Below are positions 55,690 to 64,000 of a stretch of 64,000 bases of DNA, in pieces. Each line of letters begins with the position of its first letter. The stretch's first letter is position 1. The stretch lies in the NCBI GenBank assembly GCA_964017195.1, contig OZ024888.1, forward strand, positions 18,516,201 to 18,580,200, read 5' to 3'. The notes below the pieces were generated by a model. The model saw only the letters and a list, made by a program, of their open reading frames with translations, ran no database searches and had not been told where the DNA came from. The DNA comes from Siderastrea radians (lineage: Eukaryota > Cnidaria > Anthozoa > Scleractinia > Rhizangiidae). A program made the translations under genes and the position numbers.

Positions 55690-57900
55690 TTAGCGCCGAA
55701 AATTAGGAAAATCGTGACAAATCGCGTAAAAGCACCAAATTTGGCATACATGACTTTTAGGGCATATAAAACAAATTTAGAAGGGTGCCACATGATCCGG
55801 GCATCCGGGGGGCCACGACACTCAAATCAATTTTCATTTGTGGTCACAGGAATCCCACGCTCAAGAACAGACCACTCAGTTGCAAACTGAAAAGGATTTG
55901 ATGGGCCTAGCTTTTAAACTGGCCTTGTCAGCGAACGACAGAAAATGACAACAAACAGCCGTTGAAGTTAACAAGCCACATATCCTTGTATTTTCCGCTC
56001 CCTTTTCGCTAGCCTGGTTCCCTGTGGTCAAATAGACTGACAAACTGAATCGTTAAACCTACGATAACTGTCAAGGGAACGAATAATTATTAGTCGACAA
56101 ACAGTCTCAAATCAGCAGCTCAAATCTCAAAGTAAACCGTTGCCTGCTACAGCTAGTCAAACATTGCTTATTTGGGGTAATTTTCGTCATACGTTCTGGA
56201 ACATGCGCTCCGACCCATTTAGGAGAAGGATGACTGAAAGACCTGACTTCTGTTATTAATTGTTTTGAATTACGCTTCTTCACAGCCTCTCTCCCATTAA
56301 TATAAACTATAATGAAAAAACAGCAAAGAAAAAAAAAGAGCGAGTTGGTTTTCTCGATATGTCGGACAGTCAAGCCGTCCTTCTTCAGGGGATTTCATGA
56401 AAATACGGATACTCGTTACAGTATGTAGTAAAACGGTCACAAGAGATATATGATACGATTGTTTGGCATTTAAAATTGAAACAAGCCAATGAGGACGACA
56501 AAAAATTACCATGAATAAACAAAGAGAAGTGTAAAAAGTAATCGTATCATATATCTATTGTAACCGTTTTACTACATATTGTAAGGAGTATCCGTATTTT
56601 CATTAAATCCCCCGAAGAAGGAAGGCTTGACTGTCCGAAATATCGGGAAAACCAACTCGCTCGTCGTTTTTTCTTTGCTGTTTTTTCATTATAGTTTATT
56701 TTAGTAACTTTACAAACAGCAGGATTTTGATTGTGGTCACATCTTATAGAAGTCCCACCCATTACCCTAATTCGCCTGGGCTTTTTTTTGAGTTTCTGAG
56801 CTTGGGGGGGAGTACAAAGTGCCCCCTATAGATCTCAAAAAGGTATTCACGCTCTTGCGATGAAAATTGGCATGTTTTTAGTACGTCATTAGCTTAACAG
56901 ATTGGGTTGTTGACGTGACGATTATGACGTTTCCTGGCGTCACAATGACGACAAACAGCAGCCATTTTAAATTTTGAGCCGCCATCTTGGATCCCGAGCA
57001 CGCAGTTATAAAGTTGACAATGACGTCATCAAAAAATATATGTATTTGTTCTTAGAAACATACTTAATCAAAACAAGCATAAAAAAGTAAAGGATTATCG
57101 TCTTCTTACAAACGAAGGGGAAAAACTGAAAAAAAAAAGACTGAAAAAAGACAGAAAATAGTCAAAACACCTCCTGAGTAGGCGGTTGCTATGGAAAACG
57201 TCAATCATCATAGACACGTCATTGAAACAGGAAACTTTTCTCTGATAAATTTCAGGAAAAGTCACGAGATTTGGTGATTATTCGTCTAGCCGTTTAAAAG
57301 TTATAATTCGTAAAAGTCAGCGCGGGCACAATGTGCCCCCCCCCCGGCTAAATAGTGTTAAGATCGTCTAGACAATAAAAGCAAGTCGGGTTGAGGAAAA
57401 ATCGGGAAAATGTCAGGGAGTTTATTTAAGTCTTATTTTAAATGTACTGTTGAGAAAAAAACATATCAGGAGGGACATTGTAAGGCCACTGACATATCTG
57501 TCTTTACTCTAAACGTCAGTTGAAATAAAAATAAAACGACTCATGAAACAAAATTGGTATGTCACCATAAGAAGCACGAGCGCTTGCTAAGCTCCCTTTC
57601 ACGGTAGTCAACCAGCTTCAGCGATTAGTCGCTACTTTTTCCAGCATCGTGCGTTTTTCGTTCTTTTATATCTTGCAGTTCTTAATTCAGTAAACTGCAT
57701 CGGCTACCTAAGATCGCTAATACCGATAACATTAATCGAATTCCTCCCTCTGAGAAAAGACGCCGAAGTCTGCAGAACAGGATTTTATTGTTTGTTTCAG
57801 GCGAACGTTCACCTGAAAAACGCGCAAAACATTAATCAGGCTAAATTACTCGAGACTACTAGATTCCGAATACAACGCATAAACGGAGAGCGAAAAGGCC
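55690..57900. other. Unit 3-specific tail, no recognised gene
   Basis: Not found in units 1 or 2. It contains an inverted repeat (56304-56698), runs of C or G beside AAAGTGCCCCC and CAATGTGCCCCCC (56810 and 57330) that look like ends of a GC-rich element, and a perfect CRE palindrome (57021-57028). Short frames show no domain. Confidence 0.5.
56304..56698. repeat. Inverted repeat, arms about 158 bp
   Basis: The left arm (56304-56461) and right arm (56541-56698) are near reverse complements. The shared core reads GGCTTGACTGTCCGAAATAT on the right arm, next to CCCGAAGAAGG. Such GAAGAAGG...CCGAAAYATCG blocks resemble the terminal regions of Penelope-like elements (compare 32433-32460). It may be a solo terminal structure. 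Confidence 0.6.
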
Positions 57901-60849
57901 TGGCAGTGTTGAATAACGCATATACATGTACTGGATGTGAAGTCCTAGGCTCAGATTTTCAGCTGGGGTCTTGGCACCTGAGTGATTGTGAGGTCTTTTT
58001 TTTACTTCAGAGCCATAAGGGCTCATCTATCTGGATGAAAAGTCACTCCTGGTTAAAATTCTTGAGTTCCCTTTACTAATGGCAAAAGTTGTTTTCACCA
58101 AAGCAGCCATAGTGTTTCATTTGGATCCATAAAGAACATTATTTTAATCTAAATGTATGGATCTGAAGGGGATCAAACAATGTGTGTATTTCTAATCTGA
58201 GGTATTGAAAGAGGATTGAAATAAATCCTTTGAACTACAGGTATTTTTCACTTTTTTTAATTACAGCGTAACATTGCAAACTACCAGAACAGATCAACAA
58301 AAGGAGGTTGAGGTATTTTTGGTAAGCTTTCTATATGTACATGATTCATAACCAACAGCTTAGAATGTAGTTACCATTAATTTGCTGAATGAAGAAATAT
58401 ATATAGAGAGAGACAAACACTCCTGATGGACCACAAGAAGGATGTTCTTGAGCAGGGGATAATGTGCTTAAATGCATCATGGGTAACCTTAAAGGTTACA
58501 GGGACTTGTTTTTTACATGTAGTTGATACAGTGTGAAAGAAATCTTTAAAAGTATTAAAGGATTAATTAGTGAAGGAGAATTCTTAATTCCTCAAGTGCT
58601 GCAAAATTCTTGAAGAAACAGTGACATAATATACCAGTAACTACACGAAAAAAAGAATAATTTTTTGGCCTCTCACAGACCTCATCCTCAAAGTAACAAA
58701 GTTATGAGGTGAAATACTTCTCGGAATTCACAGCGCCATTGGACACTAGTAGTAGTATTAAACGTATTTATAATGTACTTGTGAAGTTGGTAGTATAATT
58801 CTTTAATTAAGTTCAGTAAATAACTTAAATGTAGTTTTCATTTATTACCCAGTCTACAATTGATTGTTAGGGACTGCTAATTATTTATTGCCTGAGGGGC
58901 GGGGAGGGGGCAGTCTGAGGATTCTTGGCATTCACTTGACATTGAGATGATTGAATGGGGGGATCACTCATTTGTGCTAAGACAGATACAGGGTGTGTGC
59001 CAAACTTGAAGCCATCAATTTTCATTTTGTACTATGATGACAAGTTTCATGTTGGGGATTTTTTTCGTAGCTCGTAGCATTTTTTCATGTGTTTACAGCC
59101 ATTTCCGAAAGTCCTAATAAAAATGCTTATCTGAGAAGCTTGCCGCCAGTCCCCCCTACAGGTTTTCAGATCAACCATCTACCCTTTCCCTTCGTATGCA
59201 CTCTAGCTTTCTAAGGGGTACTCAAGGCTTTTGTCATCACTAACATTCTGCTTCAAATAACAAGCATGGCCTGCGAATAAAAGTGTTTGCTGCTTCCAAT
59301 GTCAAATAATTGCTTTCAAATATGAATTAAGCGATATTTGTGAATTATAAATAAGATTTTACGTGCCCATACCACCGTCAGAGCGAGAGCCCACCCACCG
59401 ACTGATCCCGCCATCAGCCAAAGCGAGCCATCTGCTTCCAGTTCAATCCCTCGTCTGACTGCAACCCAAGTTCCTGTCTTTTCCTGCACCTGTGCCGATG
59501 CTGCCGTTCAGCCACCCACTCCATCGTCGACGACCCCACCGGCATTTCCAAGGGATTACCACCACAGTTCCAGCACCCGTGACCGTGGCAGGAGATTAAG
59601 TGCAGCCACTCGCTGAGAAAACTTTTACACCTATTAATGTAGATATTCTAGAGAGGAAACTTTCCCAGCATCCTTATCATGATTTTAGTACCACGGTAGT
59701 TTAGTTAACACATTAAGCTCTGGCACAGATATTGGGTATACTGGTCCGGAAAAACACCGGGTCTCCGGTAACTTGATATCTGCAAAGCAGCACCCGGAGA
59801 TGGTCTCATCAAACCTAACTAAGGAGATATCGTTGCGTTGGGTCGGGGGACCTTTCCCTTACCCTCCTCTACCCATCTCCAGTGTCACCCCCCTTGGCGT
59901 GGTTCCAAAAAATATATTATTTGGAATGGCGCCCCAAAAGGGGCTAGCATTTTAATGACTACACTCCAAAGGACCCCTACACCCTTCAATACGTTCGGGT
60001 GAACGATGCTATTCACATCCTCTTGTCCCTGGTCCCGGGAATTTACTGGCAATCTCAGTATTATGTGAATCTTTACCTTGCCTTTGGTCTAGGGAGCGCC
60101 CCCTTTTTGTTTACCTAGTTCTCGGGTGCCCTAGAGTGGATCCTCCAAAATAATTATGGCCTAGAACACGTCCTTCACATTTGTAGCCTAACCTACGCGG
60201 CTCCAATGTCTGACAAGTTTTAGCGCTTTACTCCGGTTGTTCATGTCCCTCCAGGCTCCTGTGGTAGCATCGAAAACACTTGGCCCCTCCCAAGAGCTAG
60301 AATTTAGGGGCATTTTTTTAGACAGCATGGGAATGGAAGCCTGCCTTCCAGATGATAAAATCACGGGCACCCGGGAACTGCTGAATTCCTTTACTAAGCA
60401 TCGATCCGTGCGCCTCGTTGAATTGCTGTCTCTTATTGGTACCCTTCAATTTGCTTGCAAGACGGTTGTCCTGGAGAGGATTTTCCTTCAACGCATGATC
60501 TATTTAACCAAAGTGGTCCCCAGCCGTTTTCACCACATCAGATTGAATAGAGAGTTCTTTAAAGATCTCAACATGTGGAAAAGTGTTTTTAGCTGGTTGG
60601 AACGACCGTTCCTTCTTTCTTAACACCACTGTTACCCCGTCGCCCCAAATGGAGCTAGATACCGATGCATCGGGTACTATCGGCTATGAGGATATTGTAA
60701 TGGCAAATGGTTTCAGGGGCGTTGGCTACCACACATGCAACTCAGCAAAGAGAGCGGAATAAGCATCGAATGGCAGTAATAAATGGCAACCCTCATTGCT
60801 TGTGCTATTTTGGTACCCCCATTTTTCAGGCGAGTGAATTCAATTTTGG

Positions 60850-61040
60850 TGCAATAACAAGTCTGTGGTCACTATTATTAATACGGGGCATTCAAAGGCC
60901 CCACGTATCATAAACCGTCTTCGTTTTTTTGTCCTCTTATTCATGAAGCACAACTCTTACGTTACGGCTCGTCATGTTCCCGAGGTTTATAATGAGATTG
61001 CTGACGCCCTCTCTCGCTTTCAGGATACTTTCTTCAGAGC
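60850..61040 (+). pseudogene. RNase H C-terminal fragment (copy 4)
   Basis: The frame reads NNKSVVTIINTGHSKAPRI, then a hydrophobic helix, then ARHVPEVYNEIADALSRFQ. The ARHVPG-N-IADALSR ending is the distal RNase H motif of DIRS-like and related retroelements, with the catalytic Asp in IADALSR. In copies 2 and 3 the same block is disrupted at its start. Confidence 0.75.
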
Positions 61041-61534
61041 TGGATGGTACAAGGGGTGCTCTCTGCCTTGCCTTCATGAATAGGGGGAAATGTCCTCCCA
61101 TCTAGGGGAGGACATTCTCCACTAAGCAAACTGGGGATTGGCTTGCTCTTCAAATCGCACCTATACCTTAGGGGAGAAACCTTTCCTTCAATTTTGCCTT
61201 ATGAATAGACTAATTTCTCCAAACGGGGATATTATATCCCCGCCTCAGAAGGCACCCTTATTTATTTTGCGGCCTATTTGACCTGGACAGTTTAACTATA
61301 CTTGCACCATTAAACTATACTTGGCTACCGTGCATAGCCTCCACATTTTGTGTGGGCTTGGCGCCCCGCTCCTTGCAAATTACTAAAAAAAAGTACTTTG
61401 GGATATTTTATACTATCAGGGCCAGACCCGTATCTTTCGCCCACCAGTTACCCCGGGAGTTTTACTGGCTATACGGCCTAGTTTAAGACAGTGGTTAGAT
61501 GAAAGGGACTTTACAATGATTTGGGCATGCAGCT

Positions 61535-61747
61535 TTGTGTACAAGCTATGTGTACATGTGTAGGTACTTCTTAATCACGTGCCCGCGGGTACCCCTCTTC
61601 TCTGGCCGTTTGCTCATTAGGAAATCGGTAGTTTCCCTTCTTAGGGATGCTGCTCGCCAGGCCAGTTTACCCCACAATTCACTCAAGGGGAATAGTTTCC
61701 GCATCGGTGCTGCGTCCATTTCCACTGCTGCGGGCTTGCCAGACTAG
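61535..61747 (+). pseudogene. Tyrosine recombinase fragment (copy 4)
   Basis: LIRKSVVSLLRDAARQASLP is followed by NSFRIGAAS, in which the catalytic His of HxxR has become Asn, then a TAG after GLPD. The segment with the Tyr nucleophile continues in DNA but is broken. A different lesion from those in copies 2 and 3. Confidence 0.75.
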
Positions 61748-62610
61748 TTGATTAAAGTTTTAGGAAGGTGGTCTTCTGACCAATTGTACATTCACTTTCC
61801 GCAAGACGTTCTTTAATCAGCCGCACCTCATTTGGCGAGCATTCTTTGGGTCGGAATATTTGAAATTTTTCTTTTCCTTTCTTTTCGCTTTTAGGGATAC
61901 ATAATCGCACGTATAAGTCTCGCAGCAACTTCCCCAAGCTTTGTCATTTCGTACCATTTCATTTGTGCTAATTTTTACCTCTGTTATTTGCCAAAATTAT
62001 TTTAAAATTCAGTATGTGCCGGCGGAGTCGGCTTGTGTGCTGTTGAATTTTCCACTTGATTCTCGTTTGTTTTTTCATTCGTTTTGTATTTTGAAGATTG
62101 AAGATTCAAGTGAAATTCAGGCATTTTATGCACCATTTGTACTGTCAATCATTGGGCAGCTTTTTGCACCAGTTGTTTATTGATCATCAAAGTTAATTTA
62201 AAACAAGTTTTCCGGGGTTGTGGGAGTTAAAAGACCATTTAAAAAAAACGTGAAATTAGAGGGAAATAGTCACCTTGAAGTTTACATTTTGTAAGTGAAA
62301 CAACCATACATATACTACTCCTCTAATAGTATATAGTACTATTATACTCTAATAGTATATTTGACGCTTGGTCACTTAGATTGACACATTTGCATGTACT
62401 TGTAGATTGTGATCTTGTTATGGGCTTTCCTTGCCCGCTCTGAACACAAATATTCAGGTGCATGCACCCAGCAGTTGATATGTCAGCTGGGTTTGGAGTC
62501 TGAATTTCTGTACGTTTTATTAAACTTGACATCACGCTGTGCTTTCAGTTCACTCGGTAATACATTTAGGGGGGGGGGGTAATTAAACGAAAAAAAGAGC
62601 CAGGTACAGT

Positions 62611-62819
62611 CAGTGCTCATAATTTAAAAAAACCTTCAGGTTGTCCCTATGCCAAATGCCTTACAACCAAACCCCTGAATTTGGTTGCCCTTCAAATAGA
62701 TCCTACTTCACACAGGTATGGTTTGTGACTTAACAAAAACGTTTCGGACGACTGGGACCGCAATTGTACTGAAAAATGTTTGCCCGGAACACTTTCTAGT
62801 CGTCTCGGACGAGCACTGT
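62611..62819. mobile_element. hAT MITE with 8-bp TSD (unit 4)
   Basis: CAGTGCTCATAATTT at the left and CGGACGAGCACTGT at the right, flanked by GGTACAGT (62603-62610, 62820-62827). Unit 3 shows one copy of the target (about 44624-44631). Unit 2 has the same insertion, truncated on the right (23131). Confidence 0.8.
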
Positions 62820-63299
62820 GGTACAGTTCTTCTACGCAACGACTTCTGCACACTTTTGTGATTTATTGACATTAAGGGAAAGTAGTAATCTAAATCACTT
62901 CTGCAGCTCGATATTCTGTATGCAAATTTTTCATAACGGCAATTCGAAAACGTCTTACAAATATCGGCAAAAAAATTGGAAATTTGGGGATTTGTCATCG
63001 ATTGTCTGCGTGGAAACCGGCTTTCAACAAAACGCTGACCCCCTCTGAAATTCACAAAATAAATCAGAAATCGTTGTTGTTTATTATTTACAGGAAGAAA
63101 CCGGTTTGTCTACGGTTTGTGCAAATGGTAAGCAAAACCTCCTGAATGGAAATTTCCGTTCCAGATTAGCAGGTGCCATTTGTACAATTCACTCTAATTC
63201 ATATGGAGCTTGGAACTAGTTTGCCTATTGGCGCAGGACCTGGAACTGCAACACAATTCTCCGTTAGGACATTCCAGTTGGGAATTTTGGAGTACCTCA

Positions 63300-63570
63300 A
63301 TGCGTTGTGTATCAGTTTAAATGTAACCTGTGTGATGCAAGGTATGTTGGCTACACCCTTGGGCACCTGCACGAACGCGTGGATGGTCATAAAAAAGGCG
63401 TCCTCTATCTGCAAACACTACAGGTACGAACACAATGGCTTGGTTCCAAATAACTTAATTAGCAGTTTCATGACCTATCAAGACGCGTTCCGTTTATTTC
63501 GGAACTTTTCCAGTTGTGCAAACCAAAATAGCCTTGCCATTTATAGTTCAACCGAAACTCCCGCATTTTT
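63300..63570 (+). pseudogene. GIY-YIG-like endonuclease remnant (unit 4)
   Basis: Same remnant as at 23806-24080: VVYQFKCNLCDARYVGYT, then LGHLHERVDGHKK. A slip follows into the frame with ASSICKHYRYEHNGLVPNNL. The SSICKHY...HNGLVP segment is better kept here than in unit 2. Broken and without a start. Confidence 0.6.
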
Positions 63571-63589
63571 TTATAGGCGGTGTCTAGAT

Positions 63590-64000
63590 ACCCGGCCACC
63601 TGGTACGGATGCTTTGAGACCAAATACCCTGCAGTGCAAAATTTTCTAACATTAATTCTGAAGTAATCGATATTTCTTTAAAATTGCCAAGCGATTCAGA
63701 AAAGTATTTGATTTTGTAGTTGACGAGTTTGCCGTGCTTACTATTAAATCGCGATGTTTGCGACATTTGCATGTGGAATGATTTGTGGCTATACCCTCCA
63801 GTCATCAGAAAAGGCGTGGAATTTTAAAATGTGAGCTCTGTGGCAGCTATGTTTTTTGTTTGTTTGTTTGGCGATGAGTCTGCTCTCTAAACCAGTAAAG
63901 TCAATAAAAACAAACGTTACTTGATGTTAATGTCATTGCTATGGGTGCTTATACTTACGTTTATGTTGATTACTAAGGTTACTAATCAAGTACAACAACC
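63590..64000 (+). promoter_or_regulatory. Upstream block of a fourth zinc-finger gene
   Basis: Matches 5694-6119 in unit 1 and 24090-24520 in unit 2, from CCCGGCCACCTGGTACGGAT through the GTTTGTTTG run, CAAACCAGTAAAGTCAAT and GATTACTAAGGTTACTA. In both other units the zinc-finger ATG follows within about 310-340 bp of this point. Confidence 0.6.

Larger units (their letters stand above)
39799..58079 (+). repeat. Segmental duplication unit 3 (with ZNF-3)
   Basis: Anchor at 39799, next anchor near 58080. It holds DIRS-like copy 3, a 129-bp hairpin MITE, the 5-kb TTAA element, a 1-kb insertion upstream of the zinc-finger gene, and ZNF-3. The tail departs from units 1 and 2 after about 55680, where about 2.2 kb of unrelated sequence follows before homology resumes near 57920. 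The GIY-YIG core is missing between 45345 and 45350. Confidence 0.85.
59340..62180 (+). mobile_element. DIRS-like retroelement copy 4, degenerate
   Basis: Gag-like stretch (59360-59620), RT (59950-60190, with a gap replacing the LLSLGPGS to MGIYW segment), connection (60237-60623, one continuous frame), RNase H start TDASGTIGYE (60655-60690), distal RNase H (60850-61040) and recombinase (61535-61747). The Asp-Asp box is missing (CACATTTGTAGCC near 60176). Unlike copies 2 and 3 it has no duplicated RT piece or TAAA repeat, and so keeps the older arrangement. Confidence 0.75.
58080..64000 (+). repeat. Segmental duplication unit 4 (cut by window end)
   Basis: Starts with the slightly diverged anchor (58080) and follows the unit order through the candidate small exon (58267-58321), DIRS-like copy 4, a hAT insertion, the GIY-YIG remnant and the block that precedes every zinc-finger gene. 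The window stops inside that block, at sequence matching about 6119 in unit 1, roughly 340 bp short of where the zinc-finger start codon should lie. Confidence 0.85.

Overview
This window looks like animal nuclear DNA, most likely from an anthozoan cnidarian such as a stony coral. The reasons are multi-finger C2H2 zinc-finger genes, DIRS-like (tyrosine-recombinase), Penelope-like, LINE and Ty3/gypsy-like debris, many short terminal-inverted-repeat (TIR) elements, AT-rich spacers and no bacterial-style operons. The clade is an inference from element types; no ribosomal or mitochondrial marker is present to prove it.

The dominant structure is a tandem segmental duplication. Units start near 1181, 18887, 39799 and 58080, and the fourth is cut by the window end. 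Each unit runs in the same order: a conserved leader with a possible small exon, a dead DIRS-like retroelement, a GIY-YIG remnant, a zinc-finger promoter region, a C2H2 gene, and a long non-coding tail. The three zinc-finger genes (6460-7374, 24832-25914, 52234-53568; all plus strand) encode 9, 11 and 14 fingers. They share a short N-terminal leader and a C-terminal tail ending in a SUMO-type IKQE motif. A fourth gene is expected just past base 64000.

Onto this scaffold each unit has received its own insertions. The paralogous units provide the empty sites, so many boundaries and target-site duplications (TSDs) can be read directly. They include two large TTAA-flanked foldback elements (1246-3773, 45931-50895), PIF/Harbinger-type elements with 3-bp TSDs, hAT-type elements, Tc1/mariner-type TA elements, a Penelope-like element (29577-32733), a LINE 3' end (27836-28412, minus strand) and Ty3/gypsy integrase debris (8603-9060, minus strand). 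Five insertions from two TIR groups (CACAGGTAGCC and CAGGRCGTAAC) have 7-bp TSDs, an unusual length.

The only genes that look functional are the three zinc-finger genes. Everything else recognisable as coding is transposon-derived and broken. Shared lesions show that the DIRS-like copies spread by segmental duplication. Conflicting shared insertions suggest the units have exchanged sequence.
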